Shown in pieces: positions 49,600 through 61,101 of a DNA stretch of 64,000 bases. The notes under the pieces are model-generated. The model did no database searches. It saw only the letters and a list, made by a program, of their open reading frames with translations, and was not told the origin of the DNA. The position numbers and the translations under genes were made by a program. The stretch lies in contig OZ026838.1 of assembly GCA_964023205.1 (NCBI GenBank), positions 31,399,843 through 31,463,842 of the forward strand, given 5' to 3'. Each line of letters begins with the position of its first letter. Positions within the stretch are counted from its first letter, which is position 1. Source of the DNA: Lutraria lutraria (Eukaryota > Mollusca > Bivalvia > Venerida > Mactridae).

Positions 49600-50598
49600 C
49601 CGAGTCCCAGTAAGTTGGAACACTGCCTTTCAATAGGAGACGTGATAAATTCTCCAAACCAGTCATATCCATTAACATCGATAAGTGCGTCCCATAACTT
49701 TCCGATACGCATAATCAATGTCATCAATGTCCATATTTGTACCACAAACACCACTAAGCTTATCATCATTGAGTAAACGCACACAGAAATTATCATAATC
49801 ATGCTGACAAGCCTTCCTCCAATTTATCGCCTTACACTCATCATAAGTATCTACTTTGTTCAACATATCAATACATACATTAAAACAACATAATAATGGT
49901 CTATGTCTAGATACATTTAAACAGTGATCATCAGCAACTTCACAATGTATAATGAAATCTAAAGTTTCAATAGGTAATAAGATATAATCAATCGTTGACA
50001 TGTAGACATTATCATATGAAACATATGTATCTGTGACTCCATAGCAATCAGGTAACAAGTTGATAGGACACATATTACAATCAATCAAAAATTGCAATAA
50101 TAATCTATCACGGTTTTGCATATTTGCCTTCACTACATTAGCATTAAAATCACCCATGAAAACAGTAGTACCTTTATCATTGTATGTAGAATATAGATCA
50201 TATAGTTTATCAATATAGTCTGTATATACATTGTAACTATGATTCACACATGGTAAATATACTTGAAACATATAAATGTACTCTGTTGGTGAAACCTGCA
50301 ATTGAATACCAACAATTCGGTCATCTTCAGTGTCTATTGGTACAATATAAGGTCATAATTGTTTTTTCCATAGAAAAGCCACACCCCCTTTTCTACAATT
50401 ATTTTCATCACACACACCAAAATAATCATATTCATTACATATAGAATCAAGAAAGAACATGTTATTTGATGTCAGCCAATGTTCAGATATTCCACACACG
50501 TCGATGCTTCCCTCAGTCAATATATCATATAAATAGGCAGCACTTGACATTACGCCAGTAACATTCCAGGTAACAATATTCAGTTCATTATGAAACAT
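49600..50598 (-). pseudogene. Decayed LINE ORF2 5' part (apurinic endonuclease domain)
   Basis: Minus strand from 50598: NIVTWNVTGV, DVCGISEHWLTS, DYFGVCDEN, KGGVAFLWKK, a frame break around 50302-50352, then TVFMGDFNANV (catalytic GDFN), STIDYILLP, DDHCLNVSRHRPLLC (SDH-type motif with SRH). It covers nearly the whole EEP endonuclease fold. A frame break and the end of similarity follow past about 49670; no RT is found. Confidence 0.9.
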
Positions 50599-50599
50599 A

Positions 50600-51101
50600 C
50601 TATATATATATTACGATGTTATAACGACAAATAATAAGTCAGACACAAATTGCAAATATCTAAACAGTCACAAACTAATCGACATCGTCATATCGTCTAC
50701 GCACAGGCACATAACCAGTATATGACGTCTGGAATCGTGGCGGCAACTCGCGTGTTCCGGTGCGCCTTACTGGTGGTCCATTCAAAGGCGCGATTCCTTC
50801 AGTATTACGATTGCGTTGATGTTCTGTCGATCGTTCCCGTGGAAACTGGGCACGCTGTCCACGAGACATCCACTTCCTACACGACACGTATATATACATG
50901 TCATTTCCAATATTCATTATTTGAATAAAGTTACTGGGGTATAATTCTCATCACAATGTTATACAAACAAATATTCTGCCCAAAGGGGTTTGTCACGAAA
51001 AAAAATTGCTTCTCATGTAACCCGTTTATTTAAAAAAGGAAAAGAACTTCGACAATTGTCAAATTTTACAAAAAGGAACACAGTCGTAAAATCGCAGCGT
51101 G
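50600..51101. other. Intergenic, no gene seen
   Basis: Less AT-rich than its surroundings at 50690-50880, where open frames exist on both strands; neither carries a domain or clear splice context, so I do not call a gene. Confidence 0.4.
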
Positions 51102-51984
51102 TATACCGGTGTAACGTTTTCAAGCTCCCCCTTTTCACTTTACAACCCGGTAACTTAAAAACGTTTTCAGATTACCCCCGGAAATTTTAAAACGTTTTTA
51201 AATTACCGGGTTGGGTACAATTAAAACGTTTTGATATTACCCCCTCCATTTTCAAATGCCCTACCCGGTAATCTGAAAACGTTTTGAGATTACCCCTGGG
51301 GGCGCTTTGAAAACGTTTTCAGATTACACCCGGGTAATAATTTGAAAATTCATAATAAGAGAGAACTTGCACACGAATAAGGAGATTACAATTTCAAACA
51401 CATAAATGCATACATGTACTGCAGTTATATTAGACTAAACACGCGGTCCTAATGATGAAATCATACGACGAAATCAAATGACGTCATATACTGACAAGTC
51501 CATTCCTTCATTATGGAATCCTATGAGCGTTATCGCGCAAATACCAATGCAATCTTGAATCATTTTGACCAAAAAAAAATAGAAAAAAAATTAGCCATTG
51601 TTGGTTTTCTGAACACAAGTAAGTGTGAGATTGCACAGGTCATGTCTTGCATTTTTGTTAATTAATTGAATAAAGGCGCGTACTCTCCATGACCCTAATA
51701 GGATTCCATAGCTTCATATAATTATTGCGTATATTCAGTTTAGAAATACAGAAATTGTATGTCAATAAACGATGTTGACTGTGAATCTTTTAGTATGAAT
51801 TATAACCTGAAATATAAACGTTTTCGCCAGGAAGAATCAACATAGGGAGGGGAGGGGATTATTAAAACGGGGGAGGGAGTTTGAAAACGTTTTAATGTTA
51901 CCGGGGCCGGCACTTTGAAAACGTTTTTAAGTTACCGGGGGGTAACCTGAAAAAGGGGGAGCTTGAAAACGTTACACCGGTATA
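51102..51984. mobile_element. Non-autonomous DNA transposon with perfect 30-bp TIRs and subterminal AACGTTTT arrays
   Basis: Left 51102-51131 (TATACCGGTGTAACGTTTTC then AAGCTCCCCC) is the exact reverse complement of 51955-51984. TATA or TA at both edges may be a target duplication. AACGTTTT occurs about six times in the first 250 bp and three or four times in the last 170 bp, mostly next to CCGGTAA or TTACCGG. The core, about 51355-51780, shows no transposase. Confidence 0.92.
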
Positions 51985-53285
51985 CATGTACAGAGTGGAA
52001 CTGTTAAATTACTCACACAACTTCTTTGAATGGGCCTTAATTCATTATAAAACACTACAATATACTAACTGCCAATGATTTCGTATCTCGGAAAGCTCCT
52101 TTATCGAAATGTTTTTTCTGTTCAATTCAAAGGGGTTTGTCAAGAAATTTTTTTTTTTTCCATGTAACCAATATATATATAATAGAAGGGAAAGAACTTC
52201 GACAATTCGAATTTTCCAACGCGTGTTATAAGCTTCCATGTTACTGCAATGCAGTACAAAACATTTAACTCATATTTAGTGCAACGTATGGGCAACTCAA
52301 CACGCTAACAGAAAATGTATGCTTTTACTCCCTTTAAAGATATTCTAAACTCGCTATTGAAGATTTTTCACTCGAAAAATGGTCAAATTTTACAAAACGA
52401 CACACTGCCTAATCTGATTGTATGAGCGATGCTTTGTGGCATTTGTTTACAATTTACTTGTACCCTGTGCACTCTATCCTTTTCGAACCATACCTCAAAA
52501 TATCACACAGTATCGCTCATCCTATCAGAATTAAGCTTTCATCACGAGTTAGGCGATTGTCACGTGACCTATCAAGGATGCAAAATAAAGAAACTGAACA
52601 AAAAACGTAAATTATTCATTAAAAGTACATCCCAAGATGTGAAAGCATTCGCAGTTAGTAAATTATACCATATACGATAAAACATACTGTTTGGTTATGA
52701 ATTATGACTCATTCCATGAAGTTTTACCTGTAATTTATCAGTTTCTCTATAGATCTGCACACGCTGCGATCACTGACCGTATAATTATGCAGCTTTGACT
52801 GTTTAATAAAATCGCACTATACAAATGCGGAATCTTGTATATGCACGAGGGATTCGAACTCGATACATTGTAAGCATAAGTACGTGGTCTTTCTGTGTAG
52901 GAAAAACTAAAATCACGGGATTCACGTGAAAATCGAAAGTTTGTAGCGCTCGCGATATCGATTTTTCGAGATTCCCATGATCAGGTAATTCCTACACAGG
53001 CTATCCGATGTATAAGGTCGACTACTGATTTACACCGTAGCTCGACCGTGTTTTTTACAGGGACGGGATATTATTCTGAATAGATTCGCCACGGCTCAAA
53101 ACACATGGTCGAATTGTACCAACATGCCAGATTACTATTCGGACAACATATTTTGTACATGGCCCTGGACATTATTAGTAAAGACAACATGACAAGACCA
53201 GGTAAGTTTAAAGATTCATACCGGATCAATTTTTTTCTGCCATATATCATAAGCAATTAATTATGTCCAATGAAAATTTACCAAG

Positions 53286-53534
53286 TATACCCGTAGGAGG
53301 TTAAAGTCGGGAATTGCTTTTTTCCGGCAATTTTGCCCTTTTCACTTTTGTATATTACTTAAAATTTGTCGGGTCTTCTCTTTTTCAGATTACCCGACCC
53401 ATTTTCGAGTAATATACAAATGTCAATATTTGGACAAAATACGATCCAGTTATAAAACTTTGGGTAACATAAAACGCGAAAAGGGCAAAATTACCCGAAG
53501 AAAAAATCCCGACTTTATGCTCCTATGAGTATAC
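53286..53534. mobile_element. Foldback MITE-like element
   Basis: Left GTATACCCGTAGGAGG then TTAAAGTCGGGA pairs with right TCCCGACTTTATGCTCCTAT then GAGTATAC. Further in, AATTTTGCCCTTTTC pairs with GAAAAGGGCAAAATT, GTATATTACT with AGTAATATAC, and GTCGGGT with ACCCGAC. Almost the whole 249 bp can fold back. Non-coding. Confidence 0.92.
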
Positions 53535-54400
53535 CCGCTTTTTAGTGGAATACACACCGTGTGATAATTGACTTATACATACACAGTACCGTTACTCAGT
53601 TCGCTCGATCTTCTCATTAAAACAGTTAATTCTCAGAGTATCATACAACGCACGGGTTGCACGAATTTGTATTAATCATCAGCGTAGAGAATATATGAGC
53701 CATGCCTAAAAGGGATGTGTTTTGACGACCAATCATGTTACATGTTTTATGAATGAATATTTTGATTGACTTGATTTAGTTTAATACTTAGACAGGCATT
53801 GTAGTGTTGTTTTGAGATGGCCTGATAGGTCACTATGGCCGTCGTGTCATCTATAGTTTAACCTGTGTATCGCTCCTAAATGTTGGGTTCAGAACAAGTA
53901 AGCATAAAGAAGAGGATTTGAACTTGGTGTGCTATTCTTCTTGCAGGCCTGTCACTGATGTTATATTCTTGGAACTTTTAGATTTAAGCCTATGGACCAC
54001 AATTTTGCATGGATCAGTGAGGCAGATATGGATGTACGTGAAAATGCAAATATGCATAAGAGAACGTGATAGTGTATTATTGTACTTTTATGGACAACTT
54101 GAATTCATAATGGATTACACTCATGTACACGATACAGTTTTATATAGGCTATGCCAGGTAAGTTTCCTTACAATACCATCACTTTTAAAAATCCTATTGT
54201 TTCAAGAGTTTACTTTTTAGATTGTCAAAGTCTTTGCAGGCAATTGTGTATCTTCCATAGTAGACACTGTCACGTGGTTTGGAACTACATTTCGGTGCGA
54301 CTTTTTTCTATAGTCCACAGTGTGGCTATAGTCCAAGGCATACACCACTAAACCCTAACCCTGAAATCACTCTCAGTGTTTCTGTGAGCCAGGATTTTTT

Positions 54401-54441
54401 GGGGGTCATCTGTGACCCCCTGGTCCAAAATCAGGGGGTCA
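54401..54441. repeat. Two mutually exclusive GGGGGTCA/TGACCCCC hairpins
   Basis: GGGGGTCA-TCTG-TGACCCCC (54401-54420) is a perfect 8-bp stem. TGACCCCCTG (54413) can instead pair with CAGGGGGTCA (ending 54441) across a 9-base loop. The middle strand is shared, so only one stem can form at a time. Confidence 0.9.
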
Positions 54442-54689
54442 TCATCAGTTTTGATGGGGCCATACGTAATGTTATAAAACAAAGGCATAAAGATAATAAA
54501 GGTTGAGACTATTTATTTATTAGTCTTGTTTTCTATCAACCAAATTACCAATACCTAACACATTTAGGAATGAAGTTTTAGACATGAATGTTCAGCCTAA
54601 ACATCTTCATTAAAATCGCTACTTGTTCCACACTGTGGCGTTTTGACAGGCTTGGAAGAATGCAGTCTCCTTTTTTTTTTTTTTTCATG

Positions 54690-55652
54690 TACTAGCCACA
54701 GGTAACTGTATCATGAATAGATAATAAAAATTAAAAAAAAAAATTTTAAAAAAATATTTAGTAATATATTAACAAGGTATATTACAACAAAAATCCCAAG
54801 ATTTTTAAAGCATCAAAAAAAATTTTTGGCTAAAGATATTTCCAGTGATCGATTATATTCATAAAATATATCGTTAAAACAACATTCATGCAAAATCCCA
54901 GAGAAATCCGTCGCCTAGTTTACGAGTTATGCCACAAAATGTAAATCAATGCTTCGGGACGATCACTGAGGTGATTTTGACATCCACTAAATTTACATAA
55001 AATAGACGATATTTAGTCTTAACCGTTGTGTACAAACATAATGAACAGCTACACTTAGAAAACACAAATGTTGGAACACATTTACCCCCATGACAATTTG
55101 TAAATTCGTTACATGTGAATGTTTAAGCAATAAACAAACTTTCGGCTTTAATTTTTATCCCCGATAGACTCCATTTTGGTTCATATGACGCGCGTGCTAT
55201 CCAGTTTGTGACAACGATTTTCATTGGCCGATTTCAAAGGGGTTTTCCCAGGTGAAATGACGTATTTGGTTCCCGGCCAATGAAAACGAACGTTACAAAA
55301 TACACTGGGATTTCTCTAGAGTCATCGACAGAATGAAGTTTTTACGTTGATATTTAGATAAAATCGGAATTTAAACGTTGAATTACATGTTATGAAGGTA
55401 AAATAATGTAAATAAATAAAGCTTTCAGTGCAGGAAGATGTTTTTGTTCAATTACGGCCGTAAGAAGTATATTCATTTGCATGAATTCACCGGAATCCTT
55501 GATGAAATTGAAAAACAAAAGTCACCTCAGTGATCGTCCAGAGGATTTTCGTTGAAGTATACCTTGTTAATATATTAATAAATATTTTTTTTTGATTTTT
55601 TTTTTTTAATTTTTATTATCTATTCATGATACAGTTACCTGTGGTACTAGCT
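54690..55652. mobile_element. Large inverted-repeat element (about 91-bp arms)
   Basis: Left arm 54691-54781 (CCACAGGTAACTGTATCATG ... ATATATTAACAAGGTAT) is the reverse complement of 55558-55650 (ATACCTTGTTAATATATTAA ... GATACAGTTACCTGTGG). Nested inside, GGACGATCACTGAGGTGA (54956) faces GTCACCTCAGTGATCGTCC (55522). No transposase; looks like a foldback or MITE-type element. Confidence 0.92.
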
Positions 55653-56538
55653 GCACTGTATACACTAAATACAGTCATATTCTGCCACAGGTGGACCAAG
55701 TGACATGCATAAAAAAATGTTAGAGCAAGTGCTACAGTTATGACACTTTCAGTTCCAATCGCAAAAAATTGCAAGTGGTCATAAAATGAACTAGCAAAGT
55801 CTACTGTTTTCACTTGCATTTTCCTAGTGTTAAATTCGAGCCCTGGTACTTACCTGTTTCGTTTTTATTCGTACGCAACTGCAGACATTTTTCCTGTGCG
55901 TCCACGTTACTAAGACTTAAGTTTAAAGTGCGGCGTATCGAAATTTTATACTTAGCCAAGCGTACGGACTAGTACGGAATCCGAACTTTTAACACAACTA
56001 TTAAAACGGAAGTGATAAATTCGTAAACATTTCGCATTTCGACGGATTGTAAATCCGTCGATATGCATGAATTTGGACATTTATTTACCGTTTTTTTCTC
56101 TCTGAAACATAATTCTCACAATAAGAATTTAGTTGCGTCACGGCAGACGCATGGTTGGCTTTTAGTTGCGTCATATGTTAATAAAATGCGTCAAAAACGC
56201 AAGAAACGCACTCTCGCGGAAACACTGCACTCTCAAACTAAAATAAATTTAGTGGTGTAGGCCTGGACTATAGCCGCCAGAACTATAGAAAAGAGTGTTT
56301 TCCCTATATTTCAGGCGTTTGAATGATAAGGAACGGCAACTCTGGATAGATATTATTTCTAATATATAAATAAAATTGTCGTAAGCGGATGATTAAAATT
56401 ATACTGATTCTCTACACTTCTTTGTTAATGTCAAGCCTAGTATATAAAAAATGTGCGAAAAATCAATTAGAAATTCCATATGATATTGAACAATGCTGTC
56501 TAGTGATTCTAGGAATATTGGCCACATTCAATAGTCTT
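55653..56538. other. Intergenic, no gene seen
   Basis: Mixed composition; short ORFs at 55616-55819 (minus) and 56063-56260 (plus) have no recognised content. The start codon region of the first lies in the arm of the element at 54690-55652. Confidence 0.4.
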
Positions 56539-56640
56539 GCTAATGGCTCAACTCTTTAGCAATGTGGTAGAGCGTCTACCTAGAGTACTAGGGGTCCTAG
56601 GTTCAATCCATGGTCCACACCTATAGAGTGTCTCATGATT
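56539..56640 (+). mobile_element. tRNA-like SINE head
   Basis: CTTTAGCAATGTGGTAGAGCG (A-box-like) and TCCTAGGTTCAATCCATGG (B-box-like) are spaced as in a tRNA, but pairing of the acceptor arm is poor and the start is split by GGCTCAACTC. Confidence 0.6.
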
Positions 56641-56770
56641 TCTTTAGATAACTTATAAATAATGTATAGACTCTACAGTACACTTCATATTTCGAGTTAG
56701 TAATGTTTTACATTGTGTTATATAACCTTTACATGTATATGGTCTAGATGACGTTTGTTTACTTGAGCTT

Positions 56771-57000
56771 AAGCCCCTTTTCAACATTCAGAGTCATATG
56801 AGTCGGACAGTTCAATCAACCATCGTGCCTGGGAAGAATCAGTACTACACTCCTATCCTCCGTGAGCAACTGCCTTCTTTCTTACATAAAGAGACATGGT
56901 CGTTAGCTGGGCTCGAACCCACGTCCTCTATCAGTGAGAGGTTACAGTGATTTGATGTCAGTGACCTTAACCACTCGACCACGGAGGCAGGTCCTGTCTA
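56771..57000 (-). mobile_element. tRNA-derived SINE, family 1, copy 3 (full length)
   Basis: Read on the minus strand: CCGTGGTCGAGTGGTTAAGG, GACGTGGGTTCGAGCCCAGC, CACGGAGGATAGGAGTGTAG and finally AAAAGGGGC. It has the best preserved B box of the three copies. Confidence 0.92.
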
Positions 57001-57139
57001 AATAAATCTTTATTCATACAAACGTACCTACTAATATTGAAATGCATGTATTCTGTATTGAGTAACAAACTTATATGACTTTGTATGGTTAAAGGGTATT
57101 CAATGTTTAAGGTAATTTTGAATTCCTATGTGGTAAACG

Positions 57140-57312
57140 AAGGGGTCGTGGTAGAGTGGCTGTGATCTATGGTTATCCCCTTGGGGAAAAAGCTTGTAAA
57201 CGAAAGTTCGCTGGTTCTATCCACTCTACGCCTTGGGCTTTGACTCACCGTTTAAGCTGGAATTTAGTTGCCGATCGACCCTTTCCAATGGTGCGACGTT
57301 AACAGAAAAACA
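57140..57312 (+). mobile_element. tRNA-like SINE, third family
   Basis: GGGGTCGTGGTAGAGTGGCT is A-box-like and TCGCTGGTTCTATCCACTC B-box-like. The tail TTGCCGATCGACCCTTTCCA with ATGGTGCGACGTTAACAG resembles the end of the 46737-47010 element (CCCTTTCAATAGGGGCGACA). Confidence 0.68.
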
Positions 57313-57497
57313 ATTGATGTCTTTGAATAGATGAGCTAAAGATGGAATGATAATAGTTCCCATCATTTTTTATACGTGTATCCGAATCGCCAAAAAAAAT
57401 GCATTTTCTTTGTGTAGTTTTGCGCTGTGAGAAATAATTCTGAGGGGCTATGCTACGTCGTATAGTTCTAAGCTATATACACATGTACGTTGTTAAA

Positions 57498-58437
57498 CGA
57501 CGTATAGAGCTTACCGTAAGCATATATTCTTCTTTTTTTTTAAAAGGAAATTTGACAGACGTATATAGAGCTTACATGCCGAATGATCAAAATTAAAAGC
57601 CAGTTTTCTTTTTTTATGCATGCAGTTTTATTTCACACAAAAATGTAAATCTTACGCAACCATCAACGAATCTCCACAGAAGGATAATACATTTAAGTAA
57701 CATTATTCGTAACATGTTTGCCGAGATTTTGCCCTTTGCTCAATTAAAATGTTTATGCTCCTGCAATTTTTTCATGTGATTTACACCAAATCTTCCCTGA
57801 ATGTTTATGACCAAATGATACTGCGCATATTATAACCATTTTGTCATTCGACCAAGTTTGTCAGAGTAAATTGTTGCCCTTTACATAATACACCGTATAC
57901 ATTTGTATATGCTTGTATGAGCTTACCTTTTTCATGTATATTTCTACAAACCTTGATAAAATAATAATTGCTTTCAAGTATCTTGCACAAACGGGCTAGC
58001 TTTTGGAGTGCATTGATATATGAAGGAGTTATTGCCCTTTTTCCTTTTACACTTTTATGTATCATTAAAATATTTCTAAACATTTTTTATAGAATATTTT
58101 GCACCAATTTCACAAAACCTCACAGACTGATTATTGTAACAAGTTGTTGCAGCTCATATTGTCAGCTTGTAAAATCCAACCTTTTTGACGGAGTTGTTGC
58201 CCTTTGCTCAGGTTTACTAATCAATGGTTCTGTGTGCAGCCCGTCTTACATTGTTATGTGGTTTTCACCAAACTATTACAGAATGATAAGTACCAAGTGA
58301 TGCAACGCATGATTATAACATTTTATAAAGTTCATCATTGTCCCTTTAACACTTTTCAGCAGATGAGCTCTATGTGGCGTCATCTTTAACGTAAAGAGCT
58401 TACATCCAGCCCTATACGGTGTAAGCTCTATACGACG
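57498..58437. mobile_element. TIR element with internal TTGCCCTTT units
   Basis: CGACGTATAGAGCTTAC (57498-57514) is mirrored by GTAAGCTCTATACGACG (58421-58437) with one mismatch. A second inner AGAGCTTACATGCC (57561) and AGAGCTTACATCCAG (58397) sit near each end in direct orientation. Inside, units with TTGCCCTTT and TTTTCACCAAA-like words repeat three to four times. Short ORFs on both strands are read-through. Confidence 0.82.
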
Positions 58438-58639
58438 CTCGAGGACTATGTTGTATAAAGCTTTCAAACATGTTTATATGTGCGTATACAAATACTTTCA
58501 GTTTCAACATGTAATATGGTTAACTAATCACAAGTTTATGTACAGTTAAACGTGAATCCAGTCCACAATGATACAGACACTCTTCAACACCCATTTATTT
58601 ATATTTTGTACCAAAACACCTTTGTGTGAAAGCTAATTT

Positions 58640-58690
58640 GGCCGCGGCCGTAGTCCGGTGGTTAATGCGCTGGACTTAAAACCAGGCGTA
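58640..58690 (+). mobile_element. Fragment of a tRNA-headed SINE
   Basis: GGCCGTAGTCCGGTGGTTAA followed by TGCGCTGGACTTAAAACCAG looks like the first half (A box and anticodon arm) of a tRNA-like head; no B box follows. Confidence 0.5.
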
Positions 58691-61101
58691 TGTAATAACT
58701 GTTTGAAAATAAATAAATCTGGAATGTTTTCTACGTACAAACATGTCTCTAAAATTTTAAAGTTCATTGTCGTGAGAAGAAAACAAATTAATGGCGCGTC
58801 GTATTTAAATTACCATTGTTGAATCATTAATAAAGAAAAAGAAAAGTGATGTATGTTGAATGTAATGCATTATCCTAAACATGTATGGCATACATGTAAG
58901 AGTTATTTGTAATACACATTTGTATACGAGTATGCATTGTAGCTACAAAACTGCAGTGATCAAGTCGTACAAAAATGTACGAATGCTCAACATCGCCCAT
59001 GGGCCATTGCATGATTATACATTGGACACAATTGATAAATCAATAATGCTAATATTTAGAAATATACAACTAATTATGATATTCCTATTAATTTCAAATT
59101 CAATCAAAACCGAAATCAGTTTTGCGAACCAAAAGGTATGCATGGTTATCTAACAGCAAGTATCGTTTTTGACCAATCAGTATATCTATAAAAGCTCGAT
59201 ATTTTAGTTAAAATACATATATTCTAACCACTTTACAACGTTTATAATGTTCACGAATTGATAAAATACGAGGTATCGTTTAAATTAATGTTGACTTCAA
59301 AGATTTATTTGAAGTTTGTACAAGTATGATGAATCGAGTTCGGTTTTCAATAAATCGACAGTACAGAGAACAGACGCTTGATTTATTGTTTATCTCCAAA
59401 ACATCAATACACTGCGGCATGTAAAACAATGTTCGCAAAACGGTTACAATTAGTCAAGACAGGGGACATGATATACTAATTTGAAGAGTAATCACTCACA
59501 GTATCAAACAGAGACATACATCCTATTGTTTATATCGAAATAACATCATTCGTCAAGTTGACATTCACGTTTTTTAAACAGAAATACACTGCATCTCATT
59601 TTGAAAATAATTATTTGTAGGGTTTGGACTAATGTTAATTATTGGATTCTTTACATCTAACTTCAAGTAGAGACGGAATAGACACAACAATATACTAGAT
59701 GTACATCAGTAACTTTCAAATCCGAACCTCCTTTCCCGATCCCTTCCTATCTGATACCTCCTTACATGAACTCTTCATTTCTGAATCTTTCTCATACGAG
59801 CAGGTTTTATCTGAAACATCCTTATCCAAACCCGTTCTCATCCGACCCCCCTCAAGTGCAATAACCTTTCTGAATTTTTAGCACGGCAGTCATGTCGACC
59901 CTGAATGATGTTCCAGTAACTCAACTGCAGAACTATTTGAGAATTTGTGCGCCACAAAACAGATGCTGCTGGTCTTTTATATTTACAAAAAAAATCGTAC
60001 CCCATATTTCTAATTAAATTGTCGCCACAAAATAGAAAACGTAACTAAGACGCTATTGTGCCATAAATAGTTTTTAATGAAGCATTATGCATTCTTGTTG
60101 CACACATGAAACCAAATGACAAATAGTTATAAAGTTTAAATCAACGCCCATTTTCCCTGGCCTTTTTAACGCCCATTTTCCCTGGCATTTTTAACGCCCA
60201 TTTTCATTGGCCTTTTCCGTGCGTAAAATGGACTCCACTCCAGGTCATCATATAATTAAAACTTACAAAACTTTATTTTAATTATTTAGAGTCACCCTTC
60301 TAGATACTATAATAAAATAAATGAAGTAAAAACTTATATATTCAGACTTCATTACATGAGTGTCAATGGTTTCACTAGATCATGACATAATGAGTTGCAG
60401 TACTAAATACGCACAATCATTCTTACATACCTTCAAAACATATTTTAGTCGTGCTTTTTATCAAGAATGAGTTTTTCATATTTTGATAAGTAAATGGGTG
60501 AGAAGAATAATGTCAATTTCTGTTACCTGATCGACTCTAATTTTTGATACCGATGCTGTAGTTTTTTTATACAGCAAAATCCAAAGTAAGAATACAATTA
60601 AGGATGAATCGTTCCTTAAAGTCTCAGAAAATACTTACTTGGAGTATAGCCCCTTTAAACACTGCACTTATTGCATCTGATTAGAATACAGATGATTCCC
60701 ACAACACGGAATTTGAATTGTCGACATAAAGGTCGAGCACACAGTTCATTGTTTGTATCAAACTGAATATTTAAAACAATCAATTGAACTTCCAACTATA
60801 AATCTAATTCTGTTGTTAATATATTAATACATGCCAATAGAATGTGATATTAAAACAAAACAGAACAAAAAATTGCCTTCAGCTGCCAAACATTTCACTG
60901 CTAAATTTAATTGATGATATAATATTTTTTTTCATTGCTGGCCTACATTATTTTGTAACACAGTCTTAGGAAATCCAGTTAATTTAGTTAATGACCGGTA
61001 ACCTAATCTAGAGGTGGACAAAAGTGCCTTACACAAGCAGGGAAAACTGGATATTCCAAAACCACTACCAGACGTTGATGAATATAAGAATAACTGGGTT
61101 A
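58691..61101. other. 3' flank of the Ser-rich gene; no gene seen
   Basis: AT-rich. The only structure is the 25-bp tandem repeat at 60143-60218. TTTATT words that could be minus-strand AATAAA signals occur, for example near 60272, but none is close to the stop at 61102. Confidence 0.45.
60143..60218. repeat. 25-bp tandem repeat, three units
   Basis: AACGCCCATTTTCCCTGGCC with TTTTT spacer begins at 60143, 60168 and 60193; the third unit reads CATTGG in place of CCCTGG. Confidence 0.93.

Larger units (their letters stand above)
51985..54689. other. Intergenic with foldback elements
   Basis: Nothing coding is convincing. A tRNA-B-box-like GAGTTCGAATCCC lies on the minus strand at about 52852-52864 next to two inverted words (CTGTGTAGGAAAAAC at 52893 and TTCCTACACAG at 52989), suggesting another worn SINE. 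The element at 53286-53534 and hairpins at 54401-54441 are listed separately. Confidence 0.4.

Noticed and set aside
60143..60218. CRISPR-like array
   Set aside because: Direct tandem repeat without spacers, in a eukaryotic genome.
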